A DNA stretch of 5,814 bases from an uncultured Eubacteriales bacterium (GCA_902477055.1 CABSFY010000110.1:1-5814); one strand, 5' to 3'; numbered from the stretch's first letter, positions 1 to 5,814 are shown. The notes: generated by a model from the letters alone, not told the origin. Numbers and translations are program-made.

Positions 1-12
1 GGGTGATGGAAC

Positions 13-50
13 GTGAAAGGGAACCCTGACGGTTCCCTTTCACACTTTTC
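13..50 (+). terminator. Probable rho-independent terminator of a gene off the left edge
   Basis: A perfect 13-bp inverted repeat lies here: GTGAAAGGGAACC at 13-25, a 5-base loop CTGAC, and GGTTCCCTTTCAC at 31-43. It is followed on the plus strand by ACTTTTCC, a short T run starting two bases past the stem. A plus-strand TGA lies at 4-6, a natural distance before a terminator, so the simplest reading is the end of a convergent plus-strand gene outside the window. The T run is only four bases, so strength is uncertain. On the minus strand the hairpin has no T run after it, so it is less likely to act in that direction. Confidence 0.6.
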
Positions 51-112
51 CTCCCTCCGAAACTTTTCGTTGGGTGGTTTTTGACGGTCGGAATGATCTG
101 CCAGGTTCTATG

Positions 113-153
113 GACAGAAAACCTCCCCCGAAACCGCAGCTTCGGGGGAGGTT
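113..153 (-). terminator. Rho-independent terminator of the minus-strand wecB cluster
   Basis: A perfect 13-bp inverted repeat has arms at 120-132 and 141-153 with an 8-base loop. Its GC core is CCTCCCCCG/CGGGGGAGG. Read on the minus strand, the stem starts 7 bases after the wecB stop codon (161-163). It ends in TT that runs into TTCTGT, giving four consecutive T. Position and form fit an intrinsic terminator ending the tagO-wecB transcript. Confidence 0.8.
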
Positions 154-160
154 GGACGGA

Positions 161-1312
161 TTATTTCGTCGAAAAATCAGCCGGGCGGGTTTCTGACAGG
201 CCGAAATGCCAGGCGATCGCGTCGGCGATGCGGCGACAGGCATTGCCGTCGCCGTAGGGGTTGACGGCGTGGGCCATTGCCGCGTAGACGGCGGAATCGT
301 CGAGCAGCTCAGCGCCGAGCGCGACGATGCGATCGTATTCGACCCCGGCCAGACGGACGGTTCCGGCGGCGACGGCCTCGGGGCGCTCCGTTTCGCGGCG
401 CAGGACCAGCACGGGCTTGCCGAGCGCGGGAGCCTCCTCCTGCAAGCCGCCGGAGTCGGTCATGACCATGTAGCAGCGGGCCATCAGATTGTGCATCTGC
501 TCCACATCCAGCGGCGCGATCAGATGCACGCGCGGGACGTTGCCCAGCTCCTCCCGTGCGCATTGCTGCACGGCGGGGCTGAGGTGGACGGGGTAGACGA
601 CCTCGACATCCTCATGTGTCTGCACAAGCCGGCGTACGGCGCGGAGAATGTCGTGCATCGGCTGGCCGTAGTTTTCGCGCCGGTGACAGGTCAGGGTGAT
701 GATGCGCCTGCCGGTGAAGTCCAGCGCGTTGAGAACCGGCTCGGCGAAGGTGAATTCGTCGCGGACGGTGGTTTTCATCGCGTCGATGACGGTATTGCCG
801 GTGATGAAAATGTCGCCGCGCACCCGCTCGGCGCGGAGATTTTCGGCGTTGGCGGCGGTGGGGGAGAAATGCAGGCAGGCGATGTCGCCGACGAGCGTCC
901 GGTTCATCTCCTCCGGAAAGGGGGAGTAGGGGTCGAACGTCCGCAGGCCCGCCTCGACGTGGCCGACCGGGACCTTATGATAAAACGCGGCCAGTGCGCC
1001 GGCAAAGGTCGTGGACGTGTCGCCGTGGACCAACACGAGGTCGGGCCGCTCCGCGTCGAGCACCGCGTCCATGCCGAGCAGCGTTCGCGTCGTGATGGAC
1101 GAGAGTGTCTGCTGCTTCTGCATGATGTTGAGGTCGTGATCGGCCTTCAGCGCGAAAATTTCCATGACGGAATCGAGCATTTCGCGGTGCTGCCCGGTCA
1201 GGCAGCACAGGCTCTCGAAGCCGTCGCGGCTTGCCAGCTCCCGGACGAGCGGAGCCATTTTGATCGCCTCCGGGCGAGTACCGAAAACGGAAAGAATCTT
1301 AATTTTCTTCAT
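161..1312 (-). CDS. wecB: UDP-N-acetylglucosamine 2-epimerase (non-hydrolysing)
   Basis: This cytoplasmic enzyme (also named MnaA) interconverts UDP-GlcNAc and UDP-ManNAc, the donor for teichoic-acid linkage units and other ManNAc-containing surface polymers. The protein is 383 residues, a normal family length, and has the two-lobed GT-B-like fold. Family motifs appear in order: GTRPEAIKMAP (11-21), TGQHREM (39-45), HGDTSTT (96-102), HVEAGLRT (118-125), PEEMNR (133-138), TGNTVID (171-177), CHRREN (209-214), SGGLQEEAP (287-295), ETERPE (307-312) and NPYGDGNA (351-358). By alignment from memory with E. coli WecB, R13, D98, E120, E134 and H210 match its R10, D95, E117, E131 and H213, so the site looks intact. 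The non-hydrolysing form is favoured over the hydrolysing NeuC type by close similarity to WecB throughout. The ATG at 1312 lies inside the end of tagO and has an AGGAGG six bases upstream. A terminator follows the stop. Confidence 0.96.
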   Translation of the reverse strand: MKKIKILSVFGTRPEAIKMAPLVRELASRDGFESLCCLTGQHREMLDSVMEIFALKADHDLNIMQKQQTLSSITTRTLLGMDAVLDAERPDLVLVHGDTSTTFAGALAAFYHKVPVGHVEAGLRTFDPYSPFPEEMNRTLVGDIACLHFSPTAANAENLRAERVRGDIFITGNTVIDAMKTTVRDEFTFAEPVLNALDFTGRRIITLTCHRRENYGQPMHDILRAVRRLVQTHEDVEVVYPVHLSPAVQQCAREELGNVPRVHLIAPLDVEQMHNLMARCYMVMTDSGGLQEEAPALGKPVLVLRRETERPEAVAAGTVRLAGVEYDRIVALGAELLDDSAVYAAMAHAVNPYGDGNACRRIADAIAWHFGLSETRPADFSTK

Positions 1313-1324
1313 GCGGCTCCTCCT
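1299..1324 (-). promoter_or_regulatory. tagO-wecB overlap with wecB ribosome binding site
   Basis: The tagO stop codon (TAA, 1299-1301) lies 14 bases inside wecB, whose ATG is at 1310-1312. The wecB Shine-Dalgarno AGGAGG (1319-1324, part of AGGAGGAG) sits within the tagO coding sequence with a 6-base spacer. It is close to ideal and decides the wecB start. Overlap plus an internal strong site implies translational coupling. No separate wecB promoter is apparent. Confidence 0.85.
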
Positions 1325-2411
1325 GCGGCTCAGCGGGCTGGGCGGGCTTGGACGCTTCCGGATGCTCGGCGAGGCCCTTCTTGTGGTGTGTGCCGAAAAT
1401 CAGGGCGATGCCGATCACGCCGACGACCAGAATCGCGCCGAGGAAGATCAGCGCCTGAATTTCGCCGCTGTCGGTCAGAACGACGGCGGAAAGCCCCAGC
1501 AGCGCCGAGAGCATATACGAGATCGCGACGGCCTGCTTTTGCGAAAAGCCCATGTCGATCAGCCGGTGGTGGACATGGCCTCTGTCGGCGTGCATCGGGC
1601 TTTGACCCTTGGACACGCGGCGAATAACCGCGAAGCACAGGTCGAAGATCGGCAGACCCAGCACCAGAAACGGCACGGCAAACGAAATTACCGCGTAGGT
1701 CTTAAACAGGCCGAACACGGACACGGAGGCCAGAATAAAGCCCAGCATATTCGAGCCGGTGTCGCCCATGAAGATGGTCGCGGGGTTGAAATTATAAGGA
1801 ATAAAGCCGATGCACGCGCCGACGAGCGCCGCCAGCAGCAGCGCCGAGCTGACCGCCGTCGGGTCGGGGACGAGCATCAGCGCGACGACGAGCATCGTTC
1901 CGGCGGAGATGGCGGAAACGCCCGCCGCGAGGCCGTCGAGGCCGTCGATGAAGTTGATGGCGTTCGTAATGGCGACGATCCAGATCACCGTCACGCCGTA
2001 CGACAGCCACGTGGGCAGGTTGATGCCCATGAAATGCTCGATGCGGCAGCCGTGGGCCACGACAATGACGGCGGCAAGAATCTGCACGATGAATTTCGGA
2101 ATTGCCGGGAGCGTCACCGCATCGTCGAGGACACCCATCACGACGATCAGCACCGCGCCGAGCAGAATGCCGCGCAGCTCGCGGTTGATCTCGCCAAAGA
2201 TCAGAACGCTGACGAGAAAGCCCGCGAAGATCGCCAGGCCGCCCAGCCGGGGAATCGGCGTTTTGTGCATCCGGCGATTGTCCTTGGGTACGTCGATTGC
2301 GCCGATCTTTTTCGCCACGACCTTGACCAGCGGCGTGAGCGCACAGGACAGGCCCGCCGCGAACAGCAGCGTCAGCGCGACCTTCAGGATAAATTTCGGG
2401 TCCAGTACCAT
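1299..2411 (-). CDS. tagO: Undecaprenyl-phosphate GlcNAc-1-phosphate transferase, TagO/WecA type (MraY family)
   Basis: This polytopic membrane enzyme moves GlcNAc-1-phosphate from UDP-GlcNAc to undecaprenyl phosphate, the first step of wall teichoic acid or related surface polysaccharide synthesis. The 370-residue protein has about 10-11 hydrophobic segments (first about 9-28, last about 318-340). Cytoplasmic-loop motifs are visible: RMHKTPIPRLGG (47-58), the Mg-binding LDDA pair (D96, D97), NAINFIDGLDGLAAG (150-164), GDTGS (216-220) and HADRGHVHHRL (274-284). The His-rich motif fits TagO/WecA rather than MraY, and the adjacent, overlapping wecB supports GlcNAc/ManNAc use. The acceptor polymer cannot be told from the window. 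After the last membrane segment, residues 345-370 form a Pro/Glu/Ala-rich hydrophilic tail whose DNA carries the wecB ribosome binding site. The ATG at 2411 has AGAGG (2419-2423) seven bases upstream. No convincing promoter was seen directly upstream. Confidence 0.94.
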   Translation of the reverse strand: MVLDPKFILKVALTLLFAAGLSCALTPLVKVVAKKIGAIDVPKDNRRMHKTPIPRLGGLAIFAGFLVSVLIFGEINRELRGILLGAVLIVVMGVLDDAVTLPAIPKFIVQILAAVIVVAHGCRIEHFMGINLPTWLSYGVTVIWIVAITNAINFIDGLDGLAAGVSAISAGTMLVVALMLVPDPTAVSSALLLAALVGACIGFIPYNFNPATIFMGDTGSNMLGFILASVSVFGLFKTYAVISFAVPFLVLGLPIFDLCFAVIRRVSKGQSPMHADRGHVHHRLIDMGFSQKQAVAISYMLSALLGLSAVVLTDSGEIQALIFLGAILVVGVIGIALIFGTHHKKGLAEHPEASKPAQPAEPQEEPHEEN

Positions 2412-2473
2412 AAAATTACCTCTTTTTCAGGGTTGCGTTGGGGAAAATAGTTCGCCTACGAGAATTGGCGCTT

Positions 2474-2508
2474 GGGATTGCCACGTCGCTTCGCTCCTCG
2501 CAATGACA
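2474..2508 (-). repeat. Dispersed intergenic repeat of the CHCEERSDVAI type
   Basis: Read on the minus strand, this segment runs from TGTCATTGCGAGGAGCGAAG to CGACGTGGCAATCCC. Its ends form a short inverted repeat, ATTGC/GCAAT (2477/2478-2481 and 2500-2504). Translated, it gives CHCEERSDVAI, a peptide known from many spurious hypothetical proteins because the same short repeat is scattered through many bacterial genomes. It fills about a third of the 107-base gap between trpS and tagO. Only one copy is visible here, so its repetitive nature rests on recognition and not on comparison within the window. Confidence 0.75.
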
Positions 2509-2518
2509 AAAAGGAGGG

Positions 2519-3532
2519 TTATCGGGCAATAAAGCCGACCTTTTTATAGACCTTGCGGAGCGTTTTTTCGGCGACGTAGGCGGCCTTCTGTGCGCCGCTT
2601 TCGCAGACGGACTGCAAATAGGCCTTGTCGGCCAGCAGACGCGTCGTTTCCTCGCGGATGGGGCGCAGCAGCTCGACGACGGCCTCGCCGACCGCCATTT
2701 TGAAATCGCCGTAGCCGCGCCCGGCAAACTCCGCCTCGATCTCCGCAAAGGTGCGGCCCGTTGCGGCGGAATAGATCGTCATGAGGTTGGAGATGCCCTT
2801 CTTGTTCTCCGGGTCATAGCGCACGTCGGATTCGCAGTCGGTGATGGCGCGCTTGAACAGGCGCATGATGTCCTCCGGCTTGTCCATCAGGCAGACGCGG
2901 CCGGGGTCGTCGTTTTCGGACTTGGACATCTTCGCTTCGGGGTTGGCCAGACTCATGATGCGAGCGCCGACCTTGGGAATGTACGGCTCGGGCAGCTTGA
3001 ACACGTCGCCGTAGATGCCGTTAAAGCGGCGGGCGATGTCGCGCGTCAGCTCGACGTGCTGCTTCTGATCCTCGCCGACGGGGACGAGATCGGCCTGATA
3101 CAGCAGAATGTCCGCCGCCATCAGCGACGGGTAGGTGAACAGGCCGCCGTTGATATTGTCGGCATTTTTCGCGCTCTTATCCTTGAACTGCGTCATGCGG
3201 CTCAGCTCGCCGAACATGGCGTAGCAGTTGAGCACCCAGCCAAGCTCCGCGTGCTGATGCACGTGGCTCTGCACGAACAGGACGTTTTTCTCCGGGTCGA
3301 GGCCGCAGGCGATGTACTGCGCCAGCTGGGCCAGCGAACGGCGGCGCAGATCGGCCGGGTTCTGCCGGACGGTGATCGCATGGAGGTCGGCCAGAAAATA
3401 ATAGCAGTCAAACTCGTCGGCGCGGTCCTTCCAGTTGCGGATGGCTCCCAGATAGGAGCCGAGCGTCAGGTCGCCGGACGGCTTGATGCCGGAAAGCATA
3501 CGTTTTTTTGCGATGGGTTGCGTTTCGTTCAT
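2519..3532 (-). CDS. trpS: Tryptophanyl-tRNA synthetase
   Basis: This cytoplasmic class I aminoacyl-tRNA synthetase charges tRNA-Trp using ATP and acts as a dimer. The 337-residue protein has normal length for the bacterial enzyme (the Geobacillus protein has 328). The HIGH-equivalent signature is PSGDLTLGSY (18-27), the adenylate-loop KMSKS is at 201-205, and GEDQKQHVELTRD is at 153-165. D141 in MAADILLY (138-145) aligns, from memory, with the Geobacillus Asp132 that recognises the indole nitrogen. RMTQFKDKS (112-120) and VGARIMSL (188-195) are also typical. The ATG at 3532 follows AGAAAGG (3544-3550) with an 11-base spacer, a little long. The first nine residues form a short extension before the usual KRMLSGI start. 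No T-box leader is visible upstream. The stop is 107 bases before tagO, with no hairpin terminator in between, so read-through into tagO is possible. Confidence 0.97.
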   Translation of the reverse strand: MNETQPIAKKRMLSGIKPSGDLTLGSYLGAIRNWKDRADEFDCYYFLADLHAITVRQNPADLRRRSLAQLAQYIACGLDPEKNVLFVQSHVHQHAELGWVLNCYAMFGELSRMTQFKDKSAKNADNINGGLFTYPSLMAADILLYQADLVPVGEDQKQHVELTRDIARRFNGIYGDVFKLPEPYIPKVGARIMSLANPEAKMSKSENDDPGRVCLMDKPEDIMRLFKRAITDCESDVRYDPENKKGISNLMTIYSAATGRTFAEIEAEFAGRGYGDFKMAVGEAVVELLRPIREETTRLLADKAYLQSVCESGAQKAAYVAEKTLRKVYKKVGFIAR

Positions 3533-3558
3533 TACTCAACACGCCTTTCTGCGGATAC

Positions 3559-3601
3559 ATTATATTTTTTCCATTTTAGCACATTCGACGAAATAACGCA
3601 A
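3559..3601 (-). promoter_or_regulatory. Candidate trpS promoter(s)
   Basis: Two overlapping minus-strand sigma-A-like options are visible. The first is TTGCGT (3596-3601), a 17-base spacer and an extended -10 TGC-TAAAAT (hexamer 3573-3578), predicting a leader of about 34 bases. The second is a perfect TATAAT (3559-3564) with only a weak TCGAAT (3583-3588) 18 bases upstream. It would start transcription almost on top of the Shine-Dalgarno sequence, so the first is the better fit. Confidence 0.5.
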
Positions 3602-3754
3602 GAAAAACCTCAAGGCGGCGAAAACGGCAGGTCGTTCAAAATGACAGGATGTTTTGATGACGCGCACAACTGTCCATCCGTTCGTAGGATATCGTGAATT
3701 CCTGCAAAGATGGCCGAAAAACTTTGTTATATTTACCAAAATGTTTATTTGCTG

Positions 3755-3783
3755 TGGACATTTTTTGGTGAAGGTGCTATAAT
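3755..3783 (+). promoter_or_regulatory. Near-consensus sigma-A promoter of the nucleotidase gene
   Basis: The -35 is TGGACA (3755-3760, five of six matches to TTGACA). A spacer of exactly 17 bases leads to a perfect TATAAT (3778-3783), which is preceded by the extended -10 dinucleotide in TGC (3775-3777). The predicted start is near 3790, leaving a leader of about 50 bases. This predicts strong, constitutive-type expression. No operator palindrome was recognised over it. Confidence 0.8.
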
Positions 3784-3793
3784 TATACCGCAA

Positions 3794-3813
3794 GGAGTGC
3801 TTCCGGCAACTCC
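3794..3813 (+). other. Small stem-loop in the 5' leader
   Basis: GGAGTGC (3794-3800) pairs with GCA-CTCC (3806-3808 and 3810-3813), leaving one bulged A (3809) and a 5-base loop TTCCG. It lies within a few bases of the predicted transcript start. It partly overlaps a 9-base-period direct repeat, TCCGGCAAC then TCCGGCAAT (3802-3819). A transcript-stabilising 5' hairpin is one reading, but the short stem could be chance. Confidence 0.35.
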
Positions 3814-3827
3814 GGCAATATTTTTCA

Positions 3828-3834
3828 AAAGGAG
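3828..3834 (+). promoter_or_regulatory. Ribosome binding site of the nucleotidase gene
   Basis: AAAGGAG ends 7 bases before the ATG at 3842. This supports that start over an in-frame GTG at 3797, whose only upstream purine tract (AAGGAG, 3792-3797) touches the codon itself. Confidence 0.85.
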
Positions 3835-3841
3835 AGTCAAT

Positions 3842-5814
3842 ATGAAGAAATTCTCGCGCGTTTTGTCCCTCCTGCTGGTGATCTGCATGGTGTTTTCCCT
3901 GCTGCCGATGGTATCCGCAGCGGAAAAGTACGATGAGATCGGCAGCGGAAAAACGGTCATTCTTCACTCGAATGACGTTCACGGCGCAATTGAAGGCTAC
4001 GCCTACATGAAAGCGCTGAAAACCAAGCTGGAAGCAGCCGGCGCCGAGGTCATCTTGGCGGATGCCGGTGACTTCAGCCAAGGCGAGACCTCCGTTTCCC
4101 TTTCCAAGGGCGCGACCGCCATCGAAATGATGAATGCCACCGGCTACGATGTCGTCGGTCTCGGCAATCATGAGTTCGACTACGGCTACCCGCAGCTTCA
4201 GGAAAACATAAACAAGGCTGCGTTCAAGGTTCTCTGCGCCGACGTTCTCAAAGCCGACGGCACGCCCATCGTTGATGCGAACACCATCATTGAAAAGGGC
4301 GGCGTAAAGATCGGCTTCATCGGTTTGGAAACCCCCGAGACGCAGACCAAGGCGAATCCCGCGCTCATCAAGGGCCTGACCTTCTTGACCGAGTCCACCG
4401 ATCCTACCATTTGGTATAAGGCGCAGGCGGAGGTCTATGCGCTCCAGGCATCCGGCGCGGACATCATTGTCTGCCTGTCCCACCTCGGCGTGGATGAGTC
4501 CTCCAAGCCGTATCGCTCCTATGACCTGTATTCCAAGGTCAAGGGAATCGACTTCATCATCGACGCGCACTCCCATACCGTGATGGAAAAGGGAGCGAAT
4601 GGCGAGCCCATCCAGTCCACCGGTACGAAATTTGCCAACATCGGCGTGATCGTGATCGACAACGCCACCAAGAAGATTGAGGCCAACTACCTTGTCGCAA
4701 CCGGCGAAAATGCCTTCAATGAGAAGGATCCGACCGTTCTGGCCAAGGCGCAGGGCATCCTCGACGCGATCAAGGCCGAGTACGGCCAGAAGTTCGCCAC
4801 CTCTGAGGTCGTGCTGAACGGCGATAAGGAGCCGGGCAACCGTACCGAAGAAACCAACAACGGCGACCTCATCACCGACGCAATGGTCTGGTATCTGACC
4901 GAGGAGCATCCAGGCTCCATCACCGAGGTTGACGCGGATCACATCGTTGCCATTACCAACGGCGGCGGCATCCGCGCTGCCATCAAGAAGGGCGACGTGA
5001 CGAAGAACGACATCTTTACCGTCCTGCCCTTCGGCAACACCGTCGCGGTCGTTTACGTGACCGGCGCGGAGCTGCTCGAGGCGCTCGAAGCCTCTACCTA
5101 TTGCACGCCGGTTTCCATCGGCGGCTTCCCGCAGGTTGCGGGCCTGAAGTTCACCATCGATGCCGACAAGGCGTATGACAAGAACGACACCACCTATCCC
5201 GGCTCCACCTACTATGGTCCCAAGTCCATTCAGCGTGTGACCATCAACGAGATCAATGGCAAGCCCTTCGACGCAGAAGCGAAGTACGCCGTGATCACCA
5301 ACAACTTTGTCGCAGGCGGCGGCGACACCTACTACGCCTTTGCAGCGGCGACCTCCCAGTTCGACACCGGCTATACGCTGGACTCCGTCGTCATCGACTA
5401 CATCACCAAGAAGCTGAACGGCGTTATCACGGAAGCCGACTATGGCGCCCCCAAGGGCCGCATCACCGTGAAGTACACGCCTCCCGTCAGCGATAAGATC
5501 ACCATCGGCGGTCTGGATGCCGACATCTGGATGACCAAGTATGGCAACGTCTACACCGACGGCAAGGCAACGGACTTCCTCGGTGAGAAGTGGGGCTTCG
5601 CATGGGGCGACCTCGTCACCGTGAAGTTCCTCAATCAGGAGCTGGTCCTGCCGGTCGTTCCGACCTATCACTATGTTGACTCCGGCAAGCCCGCCGTCAT
5701 CGTCAATAAGGACGATAACGGCAACCCCACCGGCTATGTTTCCATGGCCATCAACATGGGCAACTTCGCCACCACCTACGGCATTGCCGAAAAGCACACC
5801 AACGAGGATAAGAC
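3842..5814 (+). CDS. Secreted 5'-nucleotidase-family metallophosphoesterase with SAM-HAT-C-like domain (3' end missing)
   Basis: This exported UshA/YfkN-type enzyme likely removes phosphate from extracellular nucleotides; the exact substrate (5'-nucleotide, 2',3'-cyclic nucleotide or UDP-sugar) cannot be read from sequence. The frame is open for 657 codons to the window edge, so the C-terminus and any cell-wall anchor are unseen. Residues 1-26 are a signal peptide (KK, hydrophobic core, VSA before A27); C15 lacks a lipobox. The metallophosphatase domain (about 37-290) has NDVHG (44-48), GD (76-77), GNHEFD (108-113), SHLG (213-216) and AHSH (242-245), so D45, H47, D77, N109, H214, H243 and H245 are the expected metal ligands and H110/D113 the catalytic pair. 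The 5'-nucleotidase C-terminal domain (about 320-545) has NNGDLITDA (339-347), NGGGIRAAI (373-381), LPFGN (395-399) and NNFVAGGGDTY (487-497), with R378 likely binding substrate. Residues about 551-650 resemble the SAM hydroxide adenosyltransferase C-terminal domain. A strong promoter lies upstream. Confidence 0.93.
   Translation, partial: MKKFSRVLSLLLVICMVFSLLPMVSAAEKYDEIGSGKTVILHSNDVHGAIEGYAYMKALKTKLEAAGAEVILADAGDFSQGETSVSLSKGATAIEMMNATGYDVVGLGNHEFDYGYPQLQENINKAAFKVLCADVLKADGTPIVDANTIIEKGGVKIGFIGLETPETQTKANPALIKGLTFLTESTDPTIWYKAQAEVYALQASGADIIVCLSHLGVDESSKPYRSYDLYSKVKGIDFIIDAHSHTVMEKGANGEPIQSTGTKFANIGVIVIDNATKKIEANYLVATGENAFNEKDPTVLAKAQGILDAIKAEYGQKFATSEVVLNGDKEPGNRTEETNNGDLITDAMVWYLTEEHPGSITEVDADHIVAITNGGGIRAAIKKGDVTKNDIFTVLPFGNTVAVVYVTGAELLEALEASTYCTPVSIGGFPQVAGLKFTIDADKAYDKNDTTYPGSTYYGPKSIQRVTINEINGKPFDAEAKYAVITNNFVAGGGDTYYAFAAATSQFDTGYTLDSVVIDYITKKLNGVITEADYGAPKGRITVKYTPPVSDKITIGGLDADIWMTKYGNVYTDGKATDFLGEKWGFAWGDLVTVKFLNQELVLPVVPTYHYVDSGKPAVIVNKDDNGNPTGYVSMAINMGNFATTYGIAEKHTNEDK

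Larger units (their letters stand above)
3533..3841. other. Divergent intergenic region between trpS and the nucleotidase gene
   Basis: This 309-base region is visibly richer in A and T than its flanks. It holds the trpS promoter candidates on the left and a near-consensus promoter, leader hairpin and ribosome binding site for the nucleotidase gene on the right. The middle (about 3605-3735) shows no gene, no RNA fold I can support and no T-box motif. On the minus strand, TGTCATTTTGAACGACC (3631-3647) begins like some dispersed intergenic repeats but is too short to call. Confidence 0.7.

Noticed and set aside
81..111. A possible plus-strand promoter (TTGACG with TTCTAT) between the two left hairpins
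   Set aside because: The spacer would be 19 bases, the -10 is poor, and it would only drive transcription into the wecB terminator and antisense to wecB.
206..1627. Long plus-strand open frames opposite wecB and tagO (206-1627, 1164-2450, 1810-2532)
   Set aside because: They are antisense to well-supported conserved genes, lack recognisable domains, and have compositions (Arg/Asp/His/Gln-rich) typical of shadows.
2416..2748. A 110-residue minus-strand frame ending with CHCEERSDVAI
   Set aside because: It overlaps the 3' end of trpS out of frame, and its only recognisable part is the intergenic repeat. This is the usual spurious protein produced by that element.
3600..3735. A small RNA or riboswitch in the middle of the divergent region
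   Set aside because: Only 4-base inverted repeats were found (for example ATCC/GGAT around 3675-3690), with no terminator-like hairpin and no known motif.
3797..3841. In-frame upstream GTG start for the nucleotidase gene
   Set aside because: Its purine tract abuts the codon with no spacer and it would add 15 residues before a perfect signal peptide. The ATG at 3842 has a well-spaced AAAGGAG.
3842..3889. Lipoprotein signal around C15 of the nucleotidase
   Set aside because: The residues before the cysteine (L-V-I) do not fit a lipobox, and the cysteine lies in the middle of the hydrophobic core with a good AXA-like site (VSA) later.
3560..5797. A 745-residue open frame on the minus strand opposite the nucleotidase gene
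   Set aside because: The plus strand here encodes a protein with an intact signal peptide, all metallophosphatase motifs, a promoter and a ribosome binding site. The antisense frame is a repetitive Val/Gly/Asp-rich shadow caused by biased third codon positions, and it even reads through the promoter region.

Overview
This is an ordinary-looking chromosomal window. It most likely comes from a moderately GC-rich Firmicute of class Clostridia, of the gut Oscillospiraceae/Ruminococcaceae type. That placement is inferred from four things: the secreted-protein signal sequence style, AGGAGG-type ribosome binding sites, a teichoic-acid-type gene pair, and a dispersed repeat that encodes the familiar spurious peptide CHCEERSDVAI. 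No phage, transposon, CRISPR array, tRNA or rRNA was seen.

Layout. Positions 1-160 hold two strong hairpins and no supported gene. One hairpin (13-43) is most likely the terminator of a plus-strand gene lying off the left edge. The other (120-153) sits just past the stop of the minus-strand gene cluster. Three minus-strand genes follow, transcribed right to left: trpS (2519-3532), a TagO/WecA-family lipid-carrier sugar-phosphate transferase (1299-2411) and wecB/mnaA (161-1312). The last two overlap by 14 bases and are surely co-translated. A 107-base gap containing the dispersed repeat separates trpS from tagO, so it is open whether trpS belongs to the same transcript. The intergenic region 3533-3841 carries divergent promoters. 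On the plus strand, a large exported 5'-nucleotidase-family protein begins at 3842 and runs off the right edge. It has no stop codon in the window.

How the genes work together. TagO/WecA puts GlcNAc-1-phosphate on undecaprenyl phosphate. WecB interconverts UDP-GlcNAc and UDP-ManNAc. Together they supply the GlcNAc and ManNAc of a teichoic-acid linkage unit or another surface polysaccharide. TrpS is housekeeping translation. The secreted nucleotidase probably salvages nucleosides and phosphate outside the membrane and has no obvious functional link to the others.

The most interesting signal is in the secreted nucleotidase. After the standard metallophosphatase and 5'-nucleotidase C-terminal domains, residues about 551-650 resemble the C-terminal barrel domain of SAM hydroxide adenosyltransferases (DUF62), and the catalytic N-terminal domain of that family is not seen in front of it. 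I see no convincing new multi-gene system here.
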